Positions 7,659-16,558 are shown, counted from the first letter of the stretch. The stretch: 42,033 nucleotides of DNA from Caedimonas sp. (GCA_016794245.1 JAEUKR010000014.1:1-42033), one strand, 5' to 3'. Notes: generated from the sequence alone by a model not told the origin. Translations and numbers: made by a program.

Positions 7659-9035
7659 ATGCGCGTCATTATTTGCGGAGCGGGACAAGTCGGATTTAAC
7701 CTGGCTCGATATCTTTCCGAGCATGACAACCATGTCACTGTCATTGATCAATCTGCCGAGCTTATCCATAAAATAAATGATCGACTCGATGTGCGCGCGA
7801 TCTGTGGATTTGCATCTCATCCTGATGTATTGGAAAAGGCTGAAGCGCACAGCGCGGAAATGTTAATCGCCGTGACGCAATCCGATGAAGTCAATATGGT
7901 GGCGTGCGAAGTGGCGGGAACCCTTTTTAATGTACGTACCAAAGTGGCTCGCGTTCGCGCTCAAGCTTATTTGGAGCCGCGTTGGGCAAAGCTCTACGGT
8001 TCCGAGCGGTTTAATATTGATCTTGTGATTTCTCCAGAAATCGAAGTTGCGCGCTCTATAAGCCGTTCTTTAACCGTACCTGGCGCCTTTGATATGATTT
8101 CCTTTTCCGATGGCAAAGTGAAGATTATCGGTGTGCGTTGTACTGCCGATACGCCTGTGGTCAACACGCCCATCACGCATATTACCAGCCTTTTTCCAAA
8201 TATTGATATTTGTGTCGTTGGCATTATCCGAGGCGACCAAACGATTCTGCCTACACCCAATGATTTGTTGTGTGCGGGAGATGAGGTCTACTTTGCCGTT
8301 GCTCAGGACAGGATTGTTGAAGCCATGCGCGCTTTTGGTCATGGAAATGCTGAATCTCGCCGTTTGTTGATATTGGGAGGAGGAAACATCGGTCTTTGCC
8401 TTGCGCAAGAGATTGAAATGCACCACCCGAATGTACGCGCCGAGCTTATTGAAAAGAATCCCGAGCGTGCCGAGTTCATCGCAAGGGAACTTAGAAATAC
8501 GACTGTCTTGTGTGGGGACGTGCTGGACAGCGAAGTCTTGCAGGAAGCGAACGTGAATGTTGCGGAAACAGTCGTGGCTGTGACGGAAGACGAGCGCGTC
8601 AACACACTGGCCTCTCTTTTGTCAAAGCGGCTTGGGGCATCGCGTGTCCTGACCTTGATAAATAATACGTTACATGCGCCTTTGGTGATCTCCTTAGGCG
8701 TTGATGCGGTCATCAGCCCCAAAAAAGTGACCGTATCGAAGATCCTTCAAAACATTCGACGCGGGCGGATTCGTTCCATCCATTCCTTGGGCGAAAGCTT
8801 TGGGGAAATTATTGAAGCAGAAGCTCAGGAACTGTCTGGATTGATTGGCTCTCTCGCCATTGAGATCAATAGTCCTTGCAAAATCATCGTGGCGGCTATC
8901 ATACGACAGGGAGAAGTTATTATTCCAACGTCCTCGACAACGATCAAATTAGAAGACCGCATTATTTTAATGGTGACGTCGGCCGCGATTTCTAAAATTG
9001 AAAAACTCTTTTCTTCACGGTTGGATTATTATTAA
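7659..9035 (+). CDS. trkA: Trk system potassium uptake protein TrkA
   Basis: TrkA is the cytoplasmic NAD(H)-binding regulatory subunit of Trk K+ channels. The 458-residue protein has two RCK_N/RCK_C repeats. The first Rossmann motif is CGAGQVGFNLARYL (6-19), and the second is LGGGNIGLCLAQEI, roughly residues 235-248. TrkA_C domains follow each half, with the last ending at LFSSRLDYY. It lies 84 bp after ntrX, the usual ntrYX-trkA order of alphaproteobacteria. No channel subunit (TrkH/G) is encoded nearby. Confidence 0.96.
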   Translation: MRVIICGAGQVGFNLARYLSEHDNHVTVIDQSAELIHKINDRLDVRAICGFASHPDVLEKAEAHSAEMLIAVTQSDEVNMVACEVAGTLFNVRTKVARVRAQAYLEPRWAKLYGSERFNIDLVISPEIEVARSISRSLTVPGAFDMISFSDGKVKIIGVRCTADTPVVNTPITHITSLFPNIDICVVGIIRGDQTILPTPNDLLCAGDEVYFAVAQDRIVEAMRAFGHGNAESRRLLILGGGNIGLCLAQEIEMHHPNVRAELIEKNPERAEFIARELRNTTVLCGDVLDSEVLQEANVNVAETVVAVTEDERVNTLASLLSKRLGASRVLTLINNTLHAPLVISLGVDAVISPKKVTVSKILQNIRRGRIRSIHSLGESFGEIIEAEAQELSGLIGSLAIEINSPCKIIVAAIIRQGEVIIPTSSTTIKLEDRIILMVTSAAISKIEKLFSSRLDYY

Positions 9036-9142
9036 CCGCTTGAACCATGAATGATAGTGATTCCGCTTTATGTTTTCCCGATGCATGTCATCCTCGCGAG
9101 AAGAGCATCAGGGAATCCGAAAGCCCTATAAATTCCTGCCCG

Positions 9143-9178
9143 CGACGGACTTGCTGTTCGTCCGCCGTTTTGTGTTTT
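9143..9178 (+). terminator. probable terminator after trkA
   Basis: CGGAC (9146-9150) pairs with GTCCG (9160-9164) across a 9-base loop. Two further pairs lie below one mismatch, and TTTTGTGTTTT follows. The hairpin is short but well placed 110 bp after trkA. Confidence 0.4.
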
Positions 9179-9188
9179 GAAAGACGAA
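9174..9188 (-). repeat. left-end remnant of the dispersed TA-ended element
   Basis: TTTTGAAAGACGAAG is the inverse of the conserved left end CTTCGTCTTTCAAAA found complete at 13849 and elsewhere. Only about 15 bp survive here, just after the trkA terminator. Confidence 0.45.
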
Positions 9189-9308
9189 GCCTGTTTGCCT
9201 GTTAAAGATATGGAAAAACTCTCGATCTCCTCTTTCTCTTATGGATAACATGCGCTAGGGTGAGAAGATGACAAGACTATTAACCCATTTAACCCATTCT
9301 TTAATTTT

Positions 9309-11081
9309 ATGAAATATCTTGAGGGTTGTTCTTCTTTAAATGGCCGCACATGGCGATTGCGTCCATCGGATGAGAGGCAAGGGTTGGCTCTGGCGCAGCG
9401 CTTTGATCTGCCGCTCATTGTCGCGAATCTCCTTGTAGGCCGCGGCGTAACCCTTGAAGAAGCGGAAACCTTCCTGAATCCCAGGATTAAACACTTTCTT
9501 CCTGATCCCTCAATTTTTAAAGACCTTGACGTTGCTGTAAGCCGCATCATTCGTGCTCTTCAGGAGAATGAAAAAATAGCCATTTTTGGAGATTATGATG
9601 TGGATGGGGCGACTTCGTCTGCTCTTCTCTATCGTTACCTCTCGATTGTGGGCGGGCATGTCATGATCTATATCCCGGATCGAATCCTTGAGGGATATGG
9701 ACCGAATGCGGCGGCGCTTCTTAAACTGGCTGAACAAGGCGTCACGCTGGTGATCACGGTCGATTGCGGCACAACGGCTTTTGAACCTTTCGAACAGGCG
9801 AAAAAGGCGGGGGTTGATGTGATTGTGGTTGATCATCATATGCCTGAGCCAAAGTTGCCTTCCACCGTGGCCATGATCAATCCAAACCGTCTTGATGAAT
9901 CAGGCGCCTGGGGATATTTAGCCGCCGTTGGCGTGTGCTTTATCCTTCTGGTAGGGCTGAATCGCGCGTTGCGGACGCAGGGTTTTTTCGGTCAAACTTC
10001 TGAGCCGGATCTTTCAAGTTTTCTGGATCTTGTCGCTTTGGGAACGGTATGTGATGTCGTACCCTTGAAAGGATTAAATCGCGCGTTTGTCGCGCGAGGG
10101 CTGGAAGTCATGGCGGCGCGGCGTAATCTGGGACTTAAAACACTCATGGACGTTGCCGCTGTTCGGGAGGCACCTACAGCGTATCATCTGGGCTTTATCC
10201 TGGGGCCGCGCATCAACGCGGGCGGAAGAGTAGGAAACTCAAGCCTGGGGGTCAAGCTTCTGACAACACAAGATCCTGTGCATGCGGAACAAATGGCGCG
10301 CACGCTCGACATGCTCAACCAGGAACGCCAGCAAATTGAGCAGGAGGTGTTGGCGCAGGCCATGGTACAGGCAAAGGGACAACCTCATCCTGTCCTTCTT
10401 TCTCATGGCGTAAACTGGCATCAGGGCGTCATTGGCATCGTGGCGGGCAGATTGAAAGAACGCTTCAACCGGCCTTCACTGGTGATAAGCATTGATGAAA
10501 ATGGTATTGGCAAGGGATCGGGACGGTCTGTCTCTGGCGTCGATCTCGGAGCGCTTGTTCATGCCGCGAAGAAACATGGATTGTTGTTGAACGGTGGCGG
10601 TCATGCCATGGCCGCGGGTTTTTCCGTTGAACGTCAAAGAATGAAAGAGTTTCATGATTTTCTCAATCACCGTCTTCAGCATGATAAAGTTAACCTTAGC
10701 CCCTCTCTTGGTATTGATGGTCACCTTACATTGAAGGGAGCCTCGATCAAACTTGCGGAACTGCTTAAAAGATTTTCTCCTTACGGGCAAGGTAATCCCT
10801 TGCCGCGCTTTGTTTTTGAAAATGTACGTGTAGCGAAGGCTGACATTGTGGGGAAAGATCATGTGCGGTGCTTGCTGACGGATGAAGCGGGAGGGCGTCT
10901 TTTTGCCATCGCTTTTCAAAGTCTTCATTCTCCATTGGGGGAGGCGCTATTGCAGTCAAAAGGAGAAGCGCTGCATATCGTCGGCACACTCAAGCTTGAT
11001 TCCTGGCTGGGGCAAGAGCGCGTACAGGTGACCATCGAAGATGCCATCTTTGCGCGGGCGCTTTTACGTCAAACGGGTTGA
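9309..11081 (+). CDS. recJ: Single-stranded-DNA-specific exonuclease RecJ
   Basis: RecJ degrades single-stranded DNA 5'-3' in recombinational repair (RecFOR pathway) and mismatch repair. The 590-residue length is normal. The DHH phosphoesterase domain has motif I GDYDVDG (94-100), VDCGTT (151-156) and DHH at 175-177 (VVDHHMPEP), all metal-binding signatures. DHHA1 carries LNGGGHAMAAGFSVE near residue 430, and an OB-fold domain closes the protein. No clear ribosome-binding site precedes ATG 9309, but homology begins right after it (NGRTWRLRP). comF follows 43 bp downstream. Confidence 0.97.
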   Translation: MKYLEGCSSLNGRTWRLRPSDERQGLALAQRFDLPLIVANLLVGRGVTLEEAETFLNPRIKHFLPDPSIFKDLDVAVSRIIRALQENEKIAIFGDYDVDGATSSALLYRYLSIVGGHVMIYIPDRILEGYGPNAAALLKLAEQGVTLVITVDCGTTAFEPFEQAKKAGVDVIVVDHHMPEPKLPSTVAMINPNRLDESGAWGYLAAVGVCFILLVGLNRALRTQGFFGQTSEPDLSSFLDLVALGTVCDVVPLKGLNRAFVARGLEVMAARRNLGLKTLMDVAAVREAPTAYHLGFILGPRINAGGRVGNSSLGVKLLTTQDPVHAEQMARTLDMLNQERQQIEQEVLAQAMVQAKGQPHPVLLSHGVNWHQGVIGIVAGRLKERFNRPSLVISIDENGIGKGSGRSVSGVDLGALVHAAKKHGLLLNGGGHAMAAGFSVERQRMKEFHDFLNHRLQHDKVNLSPSLGIDGHLTLKGASIKLAELLKRFSPYGQGNPLPRFVFENVRVAKADIVGKDHVRCLLTDEAGGRLFAIAFQSLHSPLGEALLQSKGEALHIVGTLKLDSWLGQERVQVTIEDAIFARALLRQTG

Positions 11082-11124
11082 CAGACCGGTTGAAATAAAC
11101 TGCCTGGTTCAGGAAGGGAATTCA

Positions 11125-11856
11125 ATGAAGCGTCTCCTTGATTTTATTCTCCCGCCACAATGCGCCAGTTGCGGCACAAAAATCAGTCAAACGCCTGGAT
11201 TATGTCCGCCCTGTTGGGAAAAGCTGCACTTTATAAGTGAACCTCAGTGTGTGCGATGTGGCTATCCTTTTGAAATCCAGGAGGCGGAGGCTCATGAAAT
11301 GCTGTGTATAGCTTGCGCGCAGGCCTTTCCTCCTTATCATCAGCTTCGTGCCGTCTGTCGGTATGATGAAGCCAGCAAACCTCTTTTAATGCGCTTCAAA
11401 CATGGGGACGCAACACATTTAGCGTCGCTTTTTGTGCAATGGCTCGCTCAGTCGGGTCAACACCTTGTGCAGGAAAGCGATGTTCTTTTACCCGTTCCCT
11501 TGCATTGGCGACGTCTGATGAAACGGGGATACAATCAGGCGGGATTGTTGGCTCAGGGTCTCAGTCGGAAATATGGCAAAACCTTTTTACCGGATGTCTT
11601 GAGACGCAAACGTCACACTTCCAGTCAGGGAACGAAGTCCGTTGCTCAACGGGCGGCGAATGTTTCAGGCGTCTTTGAGATTCCTCTGTCAAAGCAAAAA
11701 TTAATTGAAGGGAAAACGATTCTTTTAATTGACGATGTGTATGCCTCTGGCGCTACAATACGCGAATGTGTTAAAGTGCTGAAGCATCATCAGGCGCATC
11801 GCGTGGATGTGTTGACAATTGCACGCGTCGTGCGCCCGGAAACCTTGGGAAGATAG
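11125..11856 (+). CDS. comF: ComF-family phosphoribosyltransferase-like protein
   Basis: The 243-residue protein has eight cysteines in four CxxC pairs (13/16, 27/30, 42/45, 61/64), forming the zinc-binding front of ComF/GntX proteins. It is followed by a type I phosphoribosyltransferase fold with the PRPP motif ILLIDDVYASGATI near the C-terminus. In competent bacteria ComF helps process incoming DNA; in others the role is not settled. The frame opens upstream at 11041 inside recJ, but AGGAAGGG (11111-11118) seven bases before ATG 11125 and the family N-terminus (MKRLLDFILPPQCASCG) fix this start. Confidence 0.9.
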   Translation: MKRLLDFILPPQCASCGTKISQTPGLCPPCWEKLHFISEPQCVRCGYPFEIQEAEAHEMLCIACAQAFPPYHQLRAVCRYDEASKPLLMRFKHGDATHLASLFVQWLAQSGQHLVQESDVLLPVPLHWRRLMKRGYNQAGLLAQGLSRKYGKTFLPDVLRRKRHTSSQGTKSVAQRAANVSGVFEIPLSKQKLIEGKTILLIDDVYASGATIRECVKVLKHHQAHRVDVLTIARVVRPETLGR

Positions 11857-11870
11857 AACCCGACGCTCCG

Positions 11871-11892
11871 GGATTCTGAAAGGCGAAGGATA
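11871..11892 (-). repeat. left-end remnant of the dispersed TA-ended element
   Basis: GGATTCTGAAAGGCGAAGGATA is the inverse of a variant left end (TATCCTTCG-CTTTCA) also seen at 41710. It lies between comF and grxC. Confidence 0.4.
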
Positions 11893-11931
11893 GAGAGAAA
11901 TTGGAAAGAAGAGAAAAAGATAAAGAGAGAG

Positions 11932-12201
11932 ATGAGAGACATGACTCTTGAAGAAAGCGATGTTCTTGTTTATACGACAAAAACATGTCCCTATTGTCAG
12001 AGGGCAAAGGAACTTCTGCGTCAAAAAAGAATCGCCTTTAAGGAAATTGACGTCAGCGATCCAGCAGAGCGTGCCTCTCTGGTCGAAAAAGCTCACGGTC
12101 GTCAAACTGTTCCCCAAATCTTTATCAAGGATCGGCATATCGGTGGCTACGATGATCTTAAAGCCCTTGATGATCGGGGAGAATTAGAGGCTCTTCTATG
12201 A
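11932..12201 (+). CDS. grxC: Glutaredoxin 3
   Basis: An 89-residue dithiol glutaredoxin that uses glutathione to reduce protein disulfides in the cytoplasm. CPYC active site at residues 19-22, the cis-Pro segment QTVPQIFI and the glutathione-binding GGYDDL motif are all present. ATG 11932 or ATG 11941 could be used; both follow purine-rich AGAGAG sequence. It fits functionally with gshA elsewhere in the window. Confidence 0.95.
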   Translation: MRDMTLEESDVLVYTTKTCPYCQRAKELLRQKRIAFKEIDVSDPAERASLVEKAHGRQTVPQIFIKDRHIGGYDDLKALDDRGELEALL

Positions 12202-12250
12202 ATATAAGCGTTGCCCTTTAGGTTTTGAATTTTAAGAAAGGCTTATGTTC

Positions 12251-13780
12251 ATGCGTTCAGGTCCTGTTATTCTTTGCATCCTCGATGGCTGGGGATATTG
12301 CCCTGTCGCCTCCCATAATGCGATCGCTTCTGCCAAACTCCCTACCTGGGAGCGTTTGATAAGGGATTATCCCTCTACCTTGCTTGAGGCTTCTGCGCAC
12401 CATGTAGGACTCCCCGCGGGACAGATGGGCAATTCTGAAGTGGGGCATATGAGCATTGGCGCGGGACGCATTATTCTGCAAGATCTTCCGCGCATTGATC
12501 AGGCGATTGCGGAACATAGTTTTATGTCTGTCCCCGCGTATAGGGCGTTTGTTCAAAAGCTTAAAAAATCGGGTGGGACGTGTCATATGATGGGGCTTCT
12601 TTCGCCAGGCGGCGTTCATTCTCACCAAAATCATATGATAGCTTTTGCAGAAGCCCTTAAAGAGGAAGGTATTGCCCTCAAGGTTCATCCTTTTCTTGAC
12701 GGGAGAGATACGCCTCCCCATAGCGGGCTTGCGTTCCTCAAGGATTTTTTGTCCCGGATTGAGGCTCATCATCCCTCGATTCAGTTGGCATCGCTTGGGG
12801 GACGATATTATGGCATGGATCGTGATAAGCGTTGGGATCGTGTCGAGAAAGCTTATCGCGCTATCGCCCATGGTGAAGGATCCGCTTTTACTGATCCTTT
12901 GGCGTATATTGAACAGAATTATGCGCAAAATACAGGAGATGAATTTATCCTTCCCGCTGTTGCGTCTGGTTATCGCGGCATCAACAAAGGAGATGGCATC
13001 TTACATATGAATTTCCGGGCAGATCGCGTTCGACAATTGCTTTCGGCCTTTGTTCTGCCAGAATTTTCGGGGTTTGATCGGGGGGATCCCCTGGGGCTTT
13101 CGGCTGTTGCTGGTATGGCTGCGTATTCTGAAACTCTGGATCCTTATTGTCCGGCCTTCTTTCCGCCTGTCGAGATTCGGGAAAGTCTGGGAGAAATTGT
13201 TTCTCAACACGGACTTAAACAATTACGTGCTGCGGAGACAGAAAAGTACGCCCATGTCACTTTTTTCTTCAATGGCGGTCAAGAAAAAACCTTTCCTGGA
13301 GAGAACCGTCTTCTGGTTCCGTCCCCTCAAGTGGCGACATATGATTTGAAACCTGAAATGTCCGCTTATGAAGTGACCGAAAAGTTGATCGAGGCTCATC
13401 ATAAAAATCATTACGATCTTATTGTGGTGAATTACGCCAATCCTGATATGGTTGGACATTCGGGGAACCTGGAAGCATCCATTAAGGCTGTGGAAACAGT
13501 GGATAAATGTTTGGCTCATCTTTGCTTGCTGACAGACGAAAAAAAGGGACTTCTGATTATCACCGCGGATCATGGCAATGTTGAGCAAATTCACGATGAA
13601 GAAACTGATCAACCGCACACGGCGCATACGCTGAATCCCGTTCCTTTCGTGATTTATGGCGAACAAGCGCAAGGTCTTTCCCTGCAACCTGGTCAGTTAA
13701 GTGACATAGCGCCCACGATTTTGGCACTCATGGGACTTCCACAACCCCTCGTCATGACGGGAAAAAGCTTGATTCTCTGA
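12251..13780 (+). CDS. gpmI: 2,3-bisphosphoglycerate-independent phosphoglycerate mutase
   Basis: GpmI interconverts 3- and 2-phosphoglycerate in glycolysis/gluconeogenesis using two Mn2+. About 509 residues, standard length. Metal site D12 (LDGWG) and the phospho-serine S62 in GNSEVGHMSIG match the family numbering. The substrate-binding DGRDTPP and the C-terminal metal motifs VNYANPDMVGHSG and ITADHGNVEQ are intact. ATG 12251 lies nine bases after AAAGG and is preferred; ATG 12245 is too close to that site. It is the last gene of the recJ-comF-grxC-gpmI run. Confidence 0.96.
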   Translation: MRSGPVILCILDGWGYCPVASHNAIASAKLPTWERLIRDYPSTLLEASAHHVGLPAGQMGNSEVGHMSIGAGRIILQDLPRIDQAIAEHSFMSVPAYRAFVQKLKKSGGTCHMMGLLSPGGVHSHQNHMIAFAEALKEEGIALKVHPFLDGRDTPPHSGLAFLKDFLSRIEAHHPSIQLASLGGRYYGMDRDKRWDRVEKAYRAIAHGEGSAFTDPLAYIEQNYAQNTGDEFILPAVASGYRGINKGDGILHMNFRADRVRQLLSAFVLPEFSGFDRGDPLGLSAVAGMAAYSETLDPYCPAFFPPVEIRESLGEIVSQHGLKQLRAAETEKYAHVTFFFNGGQEKTFPGENRLLVPSPQVATYDLKPEMSAYEVTEKLIEAHHKNHYDLIVVNYANPDMVGHSGNLEASIKAVETVDKCLAHLCLLTDEKKGLLIITADHGNVEQIHDEETDQPHTAHTLNPVPFVIYGEQAQGLSLQPGQLSDIAPTILALMGLPQPLVMTGKSLIL

Positions 13781-13848
13781 CCATCAAATCTGACTCTCCC
13801 AGAGACTGTCAAGACGGGAAGATGGTCTAGGAATAAGAGTGTTTTCTG

Positions 13849-13985
13849 TACCCTTCGTCTTTCAAAATCTGGGGAGTCTGGACGTCGGGATTCGTCCTGC
13901 GCACGTACCGCATGTGCTTGGTACATAACCACGCGGGACTCATCACTCTTCCGCCGCCCCCACATCTTGAAATCTTTTGGGTCTA
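13849..13985 (+). repeat. dispersed TA-ended inverted-repeat element, copy A
   Basis: A 137-bp copy with left end TACCCTTCGTCTTTCAAAAT and right end TTGAAATCTTTTGGGTCTA. These ends are imperfect inverted repeats. Internally it shares GCGGGACTCATC and TCCGC with the copy at 41710. It fills the space between the convergent gpmI and polyproline genes, and its right end touches the stop codon of the latter. Confidence 0.75.
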
Positions 13986-15659
13986 TTATCTATTGGTCAC
14001 CCTGATGGTACCCATAACCCGCTTTCCGAACAGGCCTTTATCCACAACGGCATCATCAGGAACGTCTACGGTGTCTCCTACTTGTAAAGTCGTTGGGCGA
14101 CCTGCTTTATCCAGAATGGTGGCTGTTATATCCACAGATATCATTTTACCTCCATAGGGAACAAGCATTGTATTGCCAACCCCTTTCTTCACTTTCAGCG
14201 ACGTTGCTCCCGCTGTTCCAGATCGCGCTGCTCCCGTTCCCGCTCCTGCTCCTGATGGTGGCGGCGGTGGCGGGGCGATTCCAGGCCCTTTTCCTCCTGG
14301 AGGTGGCGGCGGCGGTGGGTTTCCTCCTGAAGGAGGGGGGGGTGGCGGTGGTGCTGTTCTTGATTCTGTTGTTGATAGACTTCCGTCAGGGATACTGGAA
14401 CCCAGAGCGCCAAGCTTCAGGAGATATAAGTTTAATCCTTCCAGCTTTACACGAGAACCTCGATCTGTGGGGGGGGAGAAATTTTTTGTCTTCCCGTCCT
14501 TGATGGATTCAAGGAGATTGACAAATAACTTTTGAACAAAATTTGATTGTTTTTTAAGAGTCACCAATGGATTTTTGATTAATTGTTGGTCTAAAAGATT
14601 ATGGAACAATGCTTTTCTTTGAGAAAGAGGCATAAACTCCAGATAACGGGTGAGTTCAATCAATCTGGACTGATCAACTTTATTCATATTGTCCGATGAA
14701 ATTAACAACAATAATGAGGATGGAATAATCTTGACTATCTCTGCCGTACTGTGACTCTGTGTGAATTCCTTAATAGCTCTCTGTGCCTGTTGCGTCACAG
14801 CGTTTTTCTCAACGATATATGACTGGGATCCTTCCGTTTTAAATTGATTTATGACGGCAAGGTTCGCTTCATTTTCCTGGCTAGCTCTAACATCTTTAAC
14901 GATTTGGATGAACTCTCCCTTGTCGAGGATATCATAAATCGAGTCTTTGCGCGCTTCATCCGATGTATTCAACTCTTGCTCAAGGAATAAAAGGAAATCA
15001 CGTGCCGAAAGTTCATCATTCAGTTGATCAATATCATTCAAAAGGTTGATGGTTTCTCTGACAGGAATTTTGCCTTTAGCATGTTTCGCCTTAAAAGCAG
15101 CCAATTCTTTTTTCATAGACTCATCTTGAACGGCCCCAGTGTTTTGAGCCATTTGTCTCCTCAACTGCTCGATTAACGCATTCAGTTTTTTTATTTCTTC
15201 TTCTTTTTTGTTCAATTCTTCATGATGTATCTTGTTGACTGCCTTAACATCAGTCCCATGAGGAGACTCAACGCCAGTCTTGGCGCCCGATACGGTCGTT
15301 GGGGCTGCGGCTTTCGATTGTGCTGTTGCCTTTGCCGAAGAAGATGGAGCAAGTAATTTTTTTAATGGTTGAATTTCTTGTTCTTTTTTGTTTAATTCTT
15401 CACGTTGGGTCTGATTGGGGACTGGCGCAGACGCAACAACTGAGCCGGTCGCGTATTTGCTACATGCTGTAAACTTATCCCTGTATTGGTCAAGTCCCTT
15501 GCACCAAACCGCACAATTGTTCGCCAACGCTGAGTTGGCTTTACAACTGCGTTCATTGCACATGGATACGCAGTTCGAAGCATTTGAAGCCAACGCATCA
15601 AACGAGCCTGTATAAATAAGTAGCGATGCTCCCAGAATCAGATTTTTTTTGTAAGTCAT
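13986..15659 (-). CDS. Secreted coiled-coil protein with FH1-like polyproline tracts
   Basis: A 557-residue protein without a recognised family. An N-terminal signal peptide (about 1-24, cut after ALA) is followed by a six-cysteine segment (C30, C34, C39, C49, C53, C66), with two CxxxC pairs as in small disulfide-linked helical hairpins. A duplicated coiled-coil block (EELNKKEQEI at 87-96, EELNKKEEEI at 147-156) and a long helical region (185-390) come next. Three proline runs follow: seven Pro at 437-443, seven at 448-454 and six at 463-468, separated by Gly/Ser. The tail (485-557) is beta-rich. Such runs bind profilin or SH3/WW domains in formins and bacterial actin-assembly factors. No FH2 or clear WH2 motif is seen. 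It lies 12 bp after an outer-membrane barrel gene, probably in one operon. Export is well supported; an actin role is inference. Confidence 0.8.
   Translation of the reverse strand: MTYKKNLILGASLLIYTGSFDALASNASNCVSMCNERSCKANSALANNCAVWCKGLDQYRDKFTACSKYATGSVVASAPVPNQTQREELNKKEQEIQPLKKLLAPSSSAKATAQSKAAAPTTVSGAKTGVESPHGTDVKAVNKIHHEELNKKEEEIKKLNALIEQLRRQMAQNTGAVQDESMKKELAAFKAKHAKGKIPVRETINLLNDIDQLNDELSARDFLLFLEQELNTSDEARKDSIYDILDKGEFIQIVKDVRASQENEANLAVINQFKTEGSQSYIVEKNAVTQQAQRAIKEFTQSHSTAEIVKIIPSSLLLLISSDNMNKVDQSRLIELTRYLEFMPLSQRKALFHNLLDQQLIKNPLVTLKKQSNFVQKLFVNLLESIKDGKTKNFSPPTDRGSRVKLEGLNLYLLKLGALGSSIPDGSLSTTESRTAPPPPPPPSGGNPPPPPPPGGKGPGIAPPPPPPSGAGAGTGAARSGTAGATSLKVKKGVGNTMLVPYGGKMISVDITATILDKAGRPTTLQVGDTVDVPDDAVVDKGLFGKRVMGTIRVTNR
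14256..14351 (+). other. G-run tract (complement of polyproline codons)
   Basis: The plus strand opposite the three polyproline runs holds many closely spaced GGTGGCGG and GGGGGG runs. They could fold as a G-quadruplex and are prone to slippage. Copy number of proline codons may vary between strains. Confidence 0.4.
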
Positions 15660-15671
15660 GCGAGGATTCTC

Positions 15672-16382
15672 CTAGCGTTGAGCAAGCCATGTTTTGGGCA
15701 GGTCGAATGTGAATCGAACGTGCAATAAAACCGTATCCAACGTTTCCGGTTTAAATTTGACGGTTGTTGTACCGTTTTGTTTGATTTGACCATTGTAAAA
15801 GGCTTTGCGATATTCCGCGCCCAGCGTTACGGAACGGGAAAGAGCAAAATCAAACCCCAATCGACCGGCGAAAGCGGTTTGGGTATAGCTACTGCTGATA
15901 CTATCGGCAGGTTGGCCCTGAATAATATAACCAAATTTAAATTTACGGGTTTCGATGCCTGCGCCTACATAACCTACAACGTCAGGACTCAGATAATAGC
16001 CAACCTTAAGAGCGGCGCCGAACGCCCCATTAGAGCTGGCTTGCGAAGGGCGTGAGGTGGCTCCATTGCTTAGGTAGTTAGGATCGCCACTCCTTTTGAA
16101 ATCGCCAAAAAGGTAATCTGCCTCTAATCCCGCCATCAGATTGCACCACCGAAGCCTGTACCCTAACGAAAGATTCCCTAACGGCGTATTTTTTGCCAAA
16201 TCGTATTTTCTCAGAACGGAAGGAACACCAGCAGCTTCATTTACTTTAAAATTAAACCGACTGTATCCAAAGCCTAAACCTGCGCCGGCGTTGAAGCTGT
16301 GAGTTATTTCTGCTGACTGCGCGCTAGACATTGCAATTGAAAGGCCTGTGATCAACAAGCCTGATTTAAATAATTTGCTCAT
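15672..16382 (-). CDS. Outer-membrane beta-barrel protein (OmpA/Omp25-like porin family)
   Basis: A 236-residue protein with a signal peptide (1-24, AQSA followed by EITH), then alternating amphipathic strands rich in Gly, Tyr and Phe (FNAGAGLGFGYSRF, LGNLSLGYRLRW, VVGYVGAGIETRKFKF, TLGAEYRKAFY, LLHVRFTF). This matches eight-stranded opacity/Omp25-type barrels of alphaproteobacteria. There is no C-terminal peptidoglycan-binding domain. It has its own strong promoter and AAGGAAG ribosome-binding site, and it leads a two-gene unit with the polyproline protein downstream. It likely sits in the outer membrane as a structural or host-contact protein; pore activity cannot be judged. Confidence 0.85.
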   Translation of the reverse strand: MSKLFKSGLLITGLSIAMSSAQSAEITHSFNAGAGLGFGYSRFNFKVNEAAGVPSVLRKYDLAKNTPLGNLSLGYRLRWCNLMAGLEADYLFGDFKRSGDPNYLSNGATSRPSQASSNGAFGAALKVGYYLSPDVVGYVGAGIETRKFKFGYIIQGQPADSISSSYTQTAFAGRLGFDFALSRSVTLGAEYRKAFYNGQIKQNGTTTVKFKPETLDTVLLHVRFTFDLPKTWLAQR

Positions 16383-16429
16383 CCCTGTTCTTCCTTTTTT
16401 ATTTTTTTATAAAATTATGATTTCAACAA

Positions 16430-16457
16430 ACTATAACAATTTTTAATAAAATGTAAA
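16430..16457 (-). promoter_or_regulatory. promoter of the barrel/polyproline operon
   Basis: Read on the minus strand, TTTACA (16457-16452) and TATAGT (16435-16430) are 16 bp apart in AT-rich DNA. The transcript would start near 16423, about 41 nt before the ATG. Confidence 0.55.
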
Positions 16458-16558
16458 ATAAATTTTTGCTCTTGTTTTTATGATAAACATGTGGATTTTT
16501 TTGGCGTACCTGCATAGAATACGGTAAATTTAAACAAACTTGAATGTTGAGACGCAAT

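Noticed and set aside
12257-12928. 223-codon minus-strand frame
   Set aside because: It lies wholly inside gpmI, whose motifs are intact; the frame is an antisense shadow.
14173-14535. Plus-strand frame rich in Gly/Pro (collagen-like)
   Set aside because: It is the complement of the polyproline codons in the real minus-strand gene, and it has no upstream ribosome-binding site and no family.
13986-15659. Formin FH2 or WH2 domain in the polyproline protein
   Set aside because: Only the FH1-like proline runs are visible. The helical region lacks the FH2 GNxMN-type signature, and LKVKKGVGN is too weak for WH2.
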